The notes beneath the pieces were generated by a model that was not told where the DNA came from, ran no database searches, and was given only the letters and a program-made list of their open reading frames with translations. A stretch of 64,000 nucleotides of DNA, taken from positions 310,001 through 374,000 of the forward strand of contig QJPP01007249.1 of NCBI GenBank assembly GCA_003996215.1, read 5' to 3'. This document shows, piece by piece, positions 22,658-34,041 of the stretch. Position numbers and translations under genes: made by a program. Position 1 is the first letter of the stretch. The number at the start of each line of letters is the position of its first letter. The stretch comes from Jaltomata sinuosa. Lineage: Eukaryota > Streptophyta > Magnoliopsida > Solanales > Solanaceae.

Positions 22658-23296
22658 ATGTCCTCTTGTCAGGACCATGAGAGTTCACCGGATGTTGTCA
22701 CTGGTATGTTGAAAGTCTTCTCTCTTAATGTATATACATTGTTGGACCCCGGTGCATCCCTATGTTTTGTAACCCCTTATGTAGCATGCAAATTTGAAAT
22801 TTGTCCTGAATTGCTTTTAGAATCCTTTTGTGTGTCTCTCCCCGTTGGTGAGTCAGTCCTAGCCGAAAGAATCTACCAAGATTTCCCTATCTCAATCCTT
22901 CACAGAGTCACTTTAGCGGATCTAGTAGAGTTGGAGATGACTGATTTTGATGTTATTCTTGGTATGGATTGGTTGTATGCTTGTTATGCCTCGATCGATT
23001 ATCATACTCGAGTTGTCAGTTTCAAGTTTCCAAGTGAACCTGTCTTAGAGTGGCAGGGTAGTCCTCCATCCTCGAAGGGTCATTTCATATCTTATCTTAA
23101 GGCTAGGAAAATAATTTCTAAGGGTTATGTTTATCATATAGTTTGGGTTATATCGTGTACCATTGGGGTATTTTTGTTTCGAAAAGACTTATGTGATCTT
23201 GGGGTGAGTATTAACTTGATACCCCTTGTGATTTTCAAGAAATTAGGCGTGGGTACTCCTAGTCCTACACCTATGAGATTGCTAATGGTCTATTGA
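22658..23296 (+). CDS. Chimeric 212-aa ORF: element B protease fused in frame to Athila protease
   Basis: Residues 1-164 are the Ty3/gypsy Pol N-terminus: aspartic protease site LLDPGAS (D30-P-G32) and the FDVILGMDWL block (97-106), then ISYLKARKIISKGYVYH. From about residue 165 the frame switches to the Athila protease: ISCTIGVFLFRKDLCDLGV with a second site (D180-L-G182), ending PTPMRLLMVY. The junction at about 23150 lies in a shared TATCGTG microhomology and stays open by chance or selection. B's reverse transcriptase to integrase part is missing. Whether it is translated is unknown; upstream Gag stops make it unlikely. Confidence 0.8.
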   Translation: MSSCQDHESSPDVVTGMLKVFSLNVYTLLDPGASLCFVTPYVACKFEICPELLLESFCVSLPVGESVLAERIYQDFPISILHRVTLADLVELEMTDFDVILGMDWLYACYASIDYHTRVVSFKFPSEPVLEWQGSPPSSKGHFISYLKARKIISKGYVYHIVWVISCTIGVFLFRKDLCDLGVSINLIPLVIFKKLGVGTPSPTPMRLLMVY

Positions 23297-24006
23297 TCAA
23301 TTAAATATCCCATGGGGATATTGTTCAATGTGCTAGTTAAGGTGGACTAGTTCATCCTACTGGCCGACTTTGTGGTATTAGATTGTGATGTTGATCTTGA
23401 GGTGCCCATCATATTAGGGTGACCATTGTTGGCAACCGGGAGAGCTGTTATTGATGTATAGCTTGGAGAACTAAAGTTCTATATGGAAGCAAGGAAGTCA
23501 CATTTAATGTATGCCAACCCACAAAATCATCAAACGAGTTTCGAGTTGTGTCGGTGATTAACTCCAAGGGCACGTTGGTTGAAGCCCTTGGTGAGTGTGA
23601 GATGAAGGAGATACTCAAGCCTATGATGTTGCCACCTTGGTAACTAGATAATTTGATTAAGATGTTGAAAGAGCATTTCCCTTTCTTGGTATGGGGCCAC
23701 ACTAATCAGATTGGCATGCTTCTGGATAATGGTTAAGGATTGAGGTATTATCGTCGAGCCGCGATGTAAAATTAAGCGCTTCTTGGGAGGCAACCCTAGT
23801 GTTTTTACTTTTTATTTTTATTACCTTTTGCTGTTTTTGGTGTGTTTTAGGAATGCATGGAGGAAAAATGACTAAGTGGAAAAACAATCCAAGAAGGAAC
23901 GTGTGGAAGGCCATCCGGTCTACACCAGCTATTGTGTGCATCGAACGGAGCAACGCATACCAAACTAGAAGAATGGGAAAAAAATTAGAAGTTGGAGGTA
24001 ATGTGC
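23297..24006 (+). pseudogene. Athila protease tail and downstream remnant, second copy
   Basis: Same degenerate sequence as 18431-19132 with the same stops, including TGA in place of the LGRP arginine codon. A few extra bases (CTATATGG region near 23480) are present here. Ends at the TGTGC target copy 24002-24006. Confidence 0.8.
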
Positions 24007-26163
24007 TGTAACACCTCGAAATTTGATCCATCTTTTAAAATTAGGAAATCTGAGAAATTTAAACCTTTCAGAAATTATGGGTCCAAATCACGGACTGTGG
24101 TTTGAACCAAGAGTTGTGAAGTGAACCCGTGGTTCCAGTATGCTGATTCAGTCTGTGGTCTGAGAACCACGAGTTAGTTCTACAGACCGTGGTTCATACT
24201 ACGGCCCATCCTGTCAACTCATGGAATCAAATCAGAGGTTTTAGAATTTCCCTAAGTACCACGATTTGTTTCTACGACCCATATTTTGAACTACGGACCA
24301 TCCTGATAACTCGTAGAACTTGATCAGAGAACTGCAAATTTCCCAAAAACTATGACTAAGGTCTACGGACCGTCATTTGGTTGACGAGTCATCCTGCTGA
24401 CTCGTGGTTTGACTTATGTAGCCTGACTCTATGCCCATAAACCATGAGTGGAAACCACAAGCCGTGGTTTAGTCTACGACTCATCCATCCGTGATCCCTG
24501 ATAGTCGAATTTTTCTAGCTTTTTCTTAAATAAGTCCCAGGGGTATTTCAGTCATTACCCACCTTTTTTAACTCCTAAGTGAGTTCATTTTGTTCATTCC
24601 TAGCATGATTTCTAAACCTATTAGCCTAAGTCCCTTCTCTTTACCTCATTCATCTACCAAATTGGGAAAGCAACTCCTTCAAGCTCCAAGTCTCAAGATC
24701 CAAGTTCAGCCTCCTTTCTTTCCAATTTCAGTTGGGTTAGCTTCAATCAAGGTATGTGGGTATTCATTAAGGGTTTACTCTCACCCTTAAGCCCAAACCC
24801 CTAAATCTTTACATTGATTTAGCAATTTATGAAATTAGGGTTTCGTACCCAAATTGGGGAAAAGTTATGGGTTATGTTTTACAGCTTCAATTCATGATTC
24901 TCATCTATTACCCATGTTTTAATTGAAGATTTATAAGGGTTTTCAAAAGCTCATATGTTAAGTATGAATTTTAGCATGATTCCTTTGAATTGCATGTCTT
25001 CAAGTAAAATTGGTATGTTTAGATAGCATGACCTCTGTTTTTCATGTAATTGCATGCCTAATTCTTCAAACTATGATTTTAGAGAGGAAAACATATTTTT
25101 GAATTATGGTTATGCAAAGCTTTAAGACTCATGATTTATGAATTGCATGACATCATATATGTCCTTATTTCTTTTCCAACAGTTTTAGACATTAAATATG
25201 TCCCTATGTTTTCATGAAAGGTTTGGCATCCAGATATGTCTACCTAAGTTATGAATAGTTTTGACATCAGATACGTCACAAGTATTATGAGCTATATGTA
25301 TTATTTTGGGAGTAATATTTAGCACCGAATTGGACAGGGTGAGAGTACCCTTATTCCTAAAACTACGTCCCCTTGTAGGTTCTAAGTCCACTCAATTGGG
25401 CATCAGATTTAGTGATCACGCCACAGTCATGCCTTTATACCCTGGCAAGGTATATTGGGTCCTTTCGATGGGGCGTATACATCGGATTCCATGTAGCTCA
25501 CATGATCTATGTCGTTTAGAGTACCTCCCACAGAAACACTATCAGGTTTTAAAATGCATTGGCTTTTTACCTTCAGACTTCAAAATTGTTATGGTTACTT
25601 ATGATATTTTGTATATCTTTCTTTGGCATTGAATTGAGTCTCTTGCATTTCAGTTTTACATTTTTAGTAAGATTTCAACTTTACAAGTTTATTTAGCATG
25701 TTTATATCAGATTCTTGCTTATGTTACATATTTAGTACATCCTACAGTACTGACGCATATCTTGCGCTCCATCCTCTTGATGATGCAGATTCAGGTACTC
25801 CTCATCAGGATTGTGGCTAAACGAAGCCGGGTATCCAGATCTCGTTGGTGAGTCCTCATTCTTCGAGGACTAGTATTATCCTAGTTATGTTGTCTATCTT
25901 CCTTCAAATTTTTGAGTTAGTTAGGGTCCTGTCCTATCAACTCTATTGAAAGTTTAGAGGCTTTTCAGACATAGATAGTATTCGGGTCTTCTTCAAATCA
26001 TGTTCATCTTGATTTTTCTTATGGATTGAGTTATCTAGTTTCTATTATGCTTCCGCTATGCTTATTTGATATACCTGAGTTATGCTATGACCAAGTGTTT
26101 ACTTGGGACACTTGTGGTCCCAGGTCCCATGTTACGTGTAGGGGGTAGCCCCGGGGCGTGACA
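24007..26163 (+). mobile_element. LTR B' (second B-family LTR)
   Basis: TGTAACACCTCGAAATTTG to GGGGCGTGACA, 2157 bp, preceded and followed by TGTGC (24002-24006, 26164-26168). It looks like the solo remnant of the duplicated element B; Athila sequence resumes right after it. Confidence 0.9.
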
Positions 26164-27756
26164 TGTGCGATGGGGTATGCGAGTCGCACATCTCGTTGTG
26201 TGCTTCGTACCTCCATCGCACCCCAAGTTAGAAGTCTGGACAAATTTTAGGTGAAAAATAGGCTGGTGCAAAGTGGTGTGAGAGCCGCACATTGGCTTAT
26301 GCGAATCACATGTCGCGGCACAACCAGGCAAGTTTTTAAATTTTTATTGACCTAACCATTGACCGACCCAACCCGGAGACCAACCCGCCGACTTTTTTTC
26401 TTTTTTTCTTCCCCTACAAACTATCACCCCCACTTCTTTTCTCACATAACTCACACAAAAACCTTCACAACTCTCTCTAAGATCCTCTAAATTCCCTCAA
26501 CTCTCCCAAAATATTCTCCTATCTCACGCAACCTTCATCACCGCTGCTGCACCAACTATCACCGCCTCTCTCTCCTATTGAAAAAGTGGGTCATCATTGT
26601 TGGCACTCCAAAAGCTTAAATTTTTGTGTTTTCCTCCCTCTTCTCTACTTGTGGTAAGTTTCCTGAAGTTAAACCAATGATTTTAAATATATTGGGAACA
26701 AGTAGTATGAAGCATGCTAGTTTATTCTTTTATGTTTATTGTGGGTGAGATCTGAGAATTTTGGACCCTAATTTTAGGGGTATATTGTTGATTTTACTTG
26801 TGACAAACTTGATAGATCTAGTTTTTTAGATAATGCATGTGATTTGTGTTAGTTTTTAGCCTCGAATTTCATGTTTTTGGGTTAAGTCTGAATAACCCAC
26901 TTGCATTGATGCATGGTTTTGCCCTACGATAGATTGGGTGACGTTATTCTTAAGGGAAAATCATCATTTTTGCAAGATTTTGTTGAATCATGATGTTTGG
27001 ACCTAAAATTATTGTTACCACCGAGCCCACATGTCGTTTGAATTGAATATGATTGTTGGGTGAACGCTTTTGGTTGAGTGAGTGATTTAATGTTGATGGA
27101 ATGTGCCTGTTGATTTTAAATTAAAGGCTTCATGTTCCCAATGATAGATGGAGTAACGGCCTTCTTAAGAGAAATGTTAAGCTAATTTTTTGATTCTAAT
27201 TGTGTTTGAAGTTTTCGGGTGAAATCTGAGTACTCGGATAACTTGGGTTTTTGTCGTATTTTGCTTAGGGCCTGTTGAAATTTTGTTTGTTGCCTTGGTG
27301 CCAAGTGCATTCCAAAGATATTTCTTTGTGAGTCACATACGTAACACACATGAAAATAAGGAATTTCAAAATCCATCTGTTCCCATATGTGTTCTAAATG
27401 CGACACGTAAATCTCTATATGTGAAATGCCCAAGGTACTGCACCATGGTTCTAAAAGCTGTAGTTTACTGAGTTGTGGGGCGGAGGTTTGTACGATGCAC
27501 ACTTTGGCTAGTGTGAATCACACCTGCCTTCACCCCTGAATCAGAATCCAACCAGGTTTCTGTTAGCTTGTGCGATTCCTCGTCCGACCCGCACTTCTCT
27601 AGGTGCGGTCCGCACGTGAATCACACAACATAACAATTAGCTGATGTGTTCTTATTCTTCTTTGCATTGCATTTCCTTAGGTTCAGTAGTTCTTTTTCTT
27701 TCATACATATCAGTTCTTGCATGGTTTCTTGTGCTAACATCTAGTTTCAGGAACAT
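26164..27756 (+). mobile_element. E-family internal non-coding region before the plant-transposon pseudogene
   Basis: Continues the Athila-like element after insertion B. It contains GTGCGA/TCGCAC-type motif clusters at about 26164-26335 and 27480-27630, a CT-rich stretch at 26390-26480, and two decayed copies of a CTACGATAGATTGGGTGACG-like block (about 26920 and 27140) resembling GATAGATTGAGAGGTGAC in the 3' internal region. No coding domain seen. Confidence 0.65.
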
Positions 27757-29490
27757 GACTTCTTGTAGGCGCCGCTCAAAAAGACATGCGAGTGATCAAG
27801 CCTCAGCCTCTAAAAATCTGGGGCCTTCTGTGCAAAATATGGGACCATCTGAGTTGGAAATTAGATTTCTTAATGGGATGGAGGCCTATTACATTAGTTT
27901 TTTGTGACAAGTGACCCTTCTTGTAGGAGGCAGGGTTTGATGTGGAAGCCTTCAAAGCCGATTTACTGAACATACCCAAGTAGTTTTGCATAAGGATCTG
28001 GGACCATATTTCCCTAATATGGTCCCCCGAGTTCTATGCCTCATACAGGGCTAGGCAAGACATTCTAAAGCATAAAGGCCCAAAAAAAGGCTACCATGCC
28101 TGGATTCACTGTTAGTGAGGGGCAAGGAGGTAGATATCACCCCATCAGCCATCCATTATTTCATATGGGTTAATGAACCAACTCCAGTGTCACGATATTT
28201 AGAACGTGTTGCTACAAAGGCTGATCAATACGAGTGGGTTGCTAGTATCATTGCCAAAAGAACTCCTTTTAGGTCTATTTAAAAAGGACCCATCTGTCAA
28301 TCTGATCTCAAGTTTGAGGCTCGGATGTGGTTGGATTTTGTATGCACATGACTCATCCCGACTTATCACACCACCAAAGTGACTATAGAGGTGGCCATTC
28401 TTATTGCATATATCATATCTAGACTCCCGATAAATGAATGGGAGATTATTGCAGAACAATTCAAAAGGAGAGCTAGACACGACTCCACTTCCATGGCCTT
28501 CCAAGTTCTCATCTGCCTTCTGTGCCTACAGGCAAACCGCCCTCTGTTTTGGTCATTAGAAAAAACTTTCCAAGCTACTGGCATGATTTACTTGGACACA
28601 AGGCGGGACAAGGATGCTCCCAATGTCAAGAAAAGATACCTTGCTCAAAACTCGAGTGCCATGGTAGGCATTGCACAAGCCGAGAATGTTGCTCATGATC
28701 ATGTGGATATTTTATCTCCTCTTCATGAAGTGCCAGACACCACCTATATGGTTTCTCCAGTTGATAATGCTTCGAGTGGGTTACTAAAGTTTTCTCAACT
28801 TGTTCGCCACAACAAGGAGTGGTTACAAAATTTGGCTAAAAGCATCCCAAGCATGATTTAATCCACAATCAAGTCAACTATTAAACCGGTATGGGCTAAT
28901 GTGCACAACCTGTGTGCTAGAGTTGACATTAGTGGAGCAGGATATTAGAGCACTCTGATAAAGCATCCCTCAGTCAACACCAAAGACCTCCCACTTGGAC
29001 CTTAACCTACCGGCTTTGGCATCTGCCTCACCTCCAAAGGCTAGGAGTCTTCCAAGTGATTGGTAGGTAGATGACATCCCATAGACATGTTCAGCCACAA
29101 CTAAAATCCAACAAGTAGTCCTGCTAGCTAAAATTATTGTGATGCCACCAAAGCCACCTATGCAACTTCACCCCTTACATCACGTGCCGGCCCGAGATCC
29201 TTGACCGACACCCAGTTGGACAACCCCATTTCCTTCGTACTATGAACTGATGACTTATCAGTATAAGTGGGAGATTGCGGAGCCATATGGCCTCTTCAAT
29301 TTTGGGAGGTCCCATCAATTCCATTGGTGGAAGGATTCTAAATAGATCCAAAACATGTCTACGTCCCTCCATTATCACCACCTTAGCCCCAAAGGACCCA
29401 CTACCATGTTTATGAATGAAGACATCGTCATCGGCGTTAGATCTACCGGGGAGTCCTTGACATTCATCTTTTTGTATAATTTTGTGCATT
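27757..29490 (+). pseudogene. Putative plant transposon protein-domain ORF of the Athila-like element, decayed
   Basis: In several frames one reads MTSCRRRSKRHAS, WSPEFYASYRARQ, EVDITPSAIHYFIWVNEPTP, KADQYEWVASIIAKR, FEARMWLDFVCT*LIPTYHT, VTIEVAILIAYIISRLPINE, FKRRARHDSTSMAFQVLICLL. This is the same domain pattern as the ORF at 984-1901, here in sense orientation downstream of pol, where Athila elements carry their extra (env-like) ORF. The longest open piece is 28379-28861 (160 aa). Stops occur near 27905, 28280 and 28350. The C-terminal tail to about 29490 is low in recognisable features. Confidence 0.72.
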
Positions 29491-31463
29491 AGAGAATATG
29501 ATTTATTTAAGTTTGGGGGGTGTAGGTAGTGTTTAAGCCACTATGAGGCATGTATTATGATCTTATTATTCATTTATGGCTGTTATGCTCTTAAATGTGC
29601 CCTTGCCGGGCTTGATTTAACATATTGATGTTGCATTGTGAATGTCGGGTTAGTCCTACAAGATTTATTATTTTACTACCCATGCCTTGCAAATGCTCTT
29701 AGTGCCTACGCCGAGGCTCAATTTAAAATATTTCATAAGTGCTTTTATCTTAATCACTTTGTTAATAGTAGAGTAGTGAATAAACTCCAAGGGTTTTCTT
29801 AATACCACAGTTCTTTCCCAAGGAGAAACATTTATTTTCTTTTGTTTTCTTTATTTGTTTTTGTGTCTAACCGGGTTGGTGTTTCCCTATGATAGATTGA
29901 GAGGTGACTTTCTTAAGGGAAAATGCCAAGTTTTAGTTTAAAATTGAGGCCGTGTTTTACTTATCTCGAAATGGGCCCACCAAATTATCTTTTTCTTAGC
30001 AAGAAGTTTTTGAAATTTAAAGGAAAGAGGGAAAATGATTTTGAGTAAAGAATTCTCTTATCATGACTTGCACACTCCCTGTTTGGCTTGATCGATTCAC
30101 AGACAAGTGTGTATAAGAAATCGAAATAGCTTGTCAAAAGTCATTTGTCCCAATTGATTTTGAGACTCGTTGTGAAATTCTTGTGTTGTGATGCCTTGTA
30201 TGGTAAGGCTATACTTACTTCTTGTGTGCATGTGTTGTTTAGAACTTGCCTCGAATGTGATTTAAGGAAAAATTGTAGATGTAACCAAGCTTAAGATGAC
30301 CTTTGGCCCTTCTTGAATAAGCCACTTCACGCAAATTGACTTCCCTATTACATTGATCCTAGTAAGCCCTTTTGAGCTTGTAACTTTTCTTTGGCACCTT
30401 GTTAATACCTTGACCCATCTTGGAACATAAACTTTTGCACCCATCCTCCCTAATGGATTGAAATTGAAACATAGGCTAAAAACCTAAGTTGGGAGGGGAG
30501 GGGGAGAATTGAAATGATAACATAGGCAAAAGTCTAAGTTTAGAGGTGCATGCACCAATATGGAGAAGAAAAGGATGAGTTTCAATTCAAGGTAGCACCA
30601 TATGTTAAGAATGAAAATTGCTTCAAATTTTCCAATGAAATGAATAAAATGGAAAGAAAAAAAAGGAATTGGTGCTACCAAGTAAAGGTGATAAAGGAAG
30701 TTGAGTGATCAAGTTAAAGGGGAACCTTGGGATTGTGAGAGGGGGAAATAAGGTGAAGTAATTGTTCAAAAATGTGAGCGGTGTTTTGAATGATCACAAA
30801 GAGTGTTAGGGAGGTTTAGTCACTTAAGCCAAATGCAATCCTCACCTTAACCCTAGCCAACATCGTAACTCGCAAGTCCTTTGTGATTCCGAGCTTGGTA
30901 ACTCTACATTAGTTGCAAAATTACATAAAGGGCAAATCTACGGTTCAATGTATGTACACTCGAATTTTCTTGAGACAGTGAGAGTCTTTTTGATTCTCTT
31001 ATAATCCTTTTTGATTGTATATTGCATGATTGTGAGTGAGATTCTCTCTTGTGGTGAGTAGCATCACACACTTGAAAGGAATGATGAAGTCTCTATTCCA
31101 ATTGAAAGAAATGAATGAGACAAGTTGTGTGGTGAATCTCGATACAAACCTTGAAGGACCATGCTAATGACTTGAGAAGCTTGAATATCTTGTTTTTGAA
31201 TAACAAATTCCCTTGTTTTGAATGAGAAAAGATGTCCTTTTGATGAACATTTTGAATTGAGCACTTGCCTTGAGAATATGGTGGTCCAAATTGAGATGAG
31301 CATTGTAGTGAAGTCATTTTATTTGAGTCTTTTTGTTTGTTATTTTTGTAGTTTTTAGAGTTATATTAATCTTGTGTACACCCTGTGTGTTTTAGAGCAT
31401 AATTCATACCTTACTTTGAAAGTATCTTGCTTGAGGAAAAGCAATAGTTCAAGTTTGGGGATT
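29491..31463 (+). mobile_element. E-family 3' internal region, third copy
   Basis: Non-coding. AAGTTTGGGGGGTGTAGG at 29506 looks like an internal polypurine-like run; the tract next to the LTR is CAAGTTTGGGGA (31450-31461). From about 29760 it matches 13296-14973 directly and 11339-13025 inverted. Confidence 0.8.
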
Positions 31464-32832
31464 TGATAAGTTGGTAATCTACGAACTTATTGAGCCTTTA
31501 TTCATGAATTATTGCCATATTATAATGAGATTTAGAGGTACTAATTGCTTTTATTGATGAAAATGCAGGTACTATTTGTCAAAATTAGAAAACAAAGGAA
31601 TTGGACCCATAGAGCTAAAAAAGAGTTGGAGTGTGAAGATGATCGAAAACAAGGTAGATTCTACTGAGAGGTGCGACCGACAAGTGAGCCGTACAATGGC
31701 ACGTGCGGTCCGCACCTCCCTTCGCACATCACTACATCAGCAACTGGAGTCACTGGTTGAAGTACGAGCATCATGTAATGCACACAATGTGTGGTGCGAC
31801 CGCACGTCATGTCACACATTGCGTTGCACCACACCCAAAGGATATTTTTGTCAACTTTTAAGTGACATTTTGGGAAGATTATTAAACCCTTTGGGGTGTG
31901 TACCTGATATAATTGATTATTGAACAAGTTTTCAGCATAGAGTACTACCCAAAAAAGATATAGAGAGTACATATCTTCATCTTCTAGACTTGAATCCACC
32001 ATTTTGGTACCCAATTGAGCTTGGATTTGGACAGTGGCTTAATATGAATGGAAGTATGAGTTACCCAATTGGTATATTCTCTTATTTCCTTAGCATGAGT
32101 AGCTAAATTTCTTGTCTAGGGGTATGTGTATGATGGGTATTTGAATTTGGGTATGAGTCTTGTTTAATTGAGCTTATAATTGATGAATTGATATGGGTCT
32201 ATTGAATTCCTCAAGTTTTAATTATAAAATTGATGGTTGCAAACGTTAATTGAGTTTTCTTAATTGTGTTCTTGCTTGAAAGAGGAGTTCAAAATTCAGA
32301 TAGGAATTCAATAGTGGGAATTTGAGGTTTCCACCTTAGATTGAGGCTACAAATAGCTTAATCGATGGAAACCCTTAGCTATAAGTTTAAGCTAGAAATA
32401 GTGTGACTTCCCGAAGCAATTGAATTGGTTGGTTTGTGTTAAAACCTTTGATGCTTGAACAAAGACTTCTGGATATATACTTGGAGGATCGAGAGATTAT
32501 CGAATATGGCTAAAACTAATGCTACCCGTATTATAAATCAAGAATTTTCCTAATTAATCAAGTACCTTGACCCTTTGAAGAATCCCATCAGAAGTATACC
32601 CCTAGTCTTCCTCTCATTGATACAAATCTTGTGTTTACTTTTCGCTTTTGTGCTGAAATTGACGTTGCAAAGTATATTTCCTTTCCAATCCTCCCAACTT
32701 TACTTTTTAAGTTGTTTAAATATTTGCTCTCTTGGTGAATATTATTCGACAATTTTTTAGCGAATCATCACATCCACTCTCTATGGGATCGACCCCGACC
32801 TCCTTATGGGAGAGTGTTCTTAAGAGTTATCA
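31464..32832 (+). mobile_element. 3' LTR of the Athila-like element E
   Basis: TGATAAGTT to GAGTTATCA, 1369 bp, about 50 bp shorter than other copies because of a deletion near 32800 (GACCCCGACCTCC). It carries perfect inverted motifs GTGCGGTCCGCAC (31703-31715) and GTGCGACCGCAC (31794-31805). Right flank ATGCA begins the truncated C LTR. Confidence 0.9.
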
Positions 32833-33451
32833 ATGCAGAGGACCTGTCTCGAATGTAGAGTTCAATTTTTGAGACCTTCACAAATGCAAAGGCTTCCTCG
32901 CGAACATGAAGAAGAAAATAGGGCTGCACTAGATTTGAAAAACCAGTCGTTTACCAAGTAAAAAATGACTTTAAATGGACCCTCAGGATTTGTTTAGAGT
33001 CCCATGAACATAACCGAAATATACTACCTAACCAGAAATGTCATTCTAGACTCCACTGAATAATCAAAATGACCAACAGAGTTCATATTGATGAAATGTT
33101 GACCAAAGTCAACACTTTCTCGGTTTTACATAAAATCTACCCAAGTATCCAAAATGAGTCCGGAAGCCTCAGGACTCTAACCAATGATTCCACTAGCCCA
33201 AAATCCATGTTCCAGAGCTAACAAAACTGATAAAATTCTCATCCAAGCCAGTTTACTAAGAATATTGACCGAAGTCAAACGTTTCAACTTAATAAGCTCC
33301 AAAATAAGGAATCCTTTCTAAAACCCGCTCAAACACCTCAAAAATTGTGCCACCCATCCCACCAAGTCACAAAAGCAATATAGAAGCTATGAGAAGTATT
33401 GAAATAGAATAAATGCATGAAAATATAAAAATGACCAGGAGGGTCATTACA
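32833..33451 (-). mobile_element. LTR of element C, truncated, minus orientation
   Basis: On the minus strand it begins TGTAATGACCCTCCTGG at 33451 and runs to the junction with LTR E. A decayed TTCGCGAA-type motif (TCGCGA at 32898-32903) lies near the truncated end. The rest of this LTR is expected left of the window if E inserted into it. Confidence 0.78.
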
Positions 33452-33479
33452 ACATCCACTACTAAAAGAACTTTTTTCC

Positions 33480-34041
33480 TTAAAAGCCAAGGAACAGAAG
33501 GTACCTGAAGGCTAAAAAAGGCGAGGATATCTTGTCTGCGTGTCGATATCAGACTACAAAGTAGCCTCTTTTATTGGACGATGCCTTTAATGAACCTTAA
33601 CTGACAGAATCTCCCTAGACCTCAACTTCCTACCTGCCTATCTAGAATAGCAACATGCTCTTCCTCGAAAGTCAGTCTCATCCAATTGAACTGAATACCA
33701 CTAAAGCATGTGAGACTCATCCAGAATGTACCTTCTCAACATGTATACATAGAACACTAGGTGAACACCTAAAAGAACTGGAGGTAAATCTAACTTATAA
33801 ACTACCTCACGAATATCTCGCATGATTTCAATTTGACCGATGAACCTAGGGCTAAACTTGACCTTCCTCTCAAACCTCATCACGCCCTTCATGGGTGACA
33901 CATGAAGGAACACTCTATCGCCAACCCTAAACTTTTCGATCAACATAACTCTTATGCCTACTCTGAGTTATGTCAAACATCTCCTAAATCATCCTTACTC
34001 TATCTATGGAATCACGCAACAAGTCAGTGCCCCAAGTCCTA
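33480..34041 (-). pseudogene. Element C integrase C-terminus with chromodomain-type tail
   Basis: Minus-strand text: TDLLRDSIDRVRMI, FRVGDRVFLHVSPMKGVMRF, FSPRFIGQIEI, LPPVLLGVHLVFYVYMLRRY, then a tail including VKVH*RHRPIKEATL. This is the GPY/F module plus tail of Tekay/Del-like chromovirus integrase, which binds DNA or chromatin. Stops break the tail. At 34041 the frame is cut by element D and resumes at 42462. Confidence 0.82.

Larger units (their letters stand above)
23151..26163 (+). repeat. 3013-bp duplicated segment, copy 2
   Basis: Second copy of 18284-21296. It starts inside B's protease region and ends exactly at the end of LTR B'. Confidence 0.9.

Noticed and set aside
27182..27502. 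Minus-strand 106-codon frame
   Set aside because: Opposite to the Athila-like element in its non-coding part; no domain or conserved pattern.
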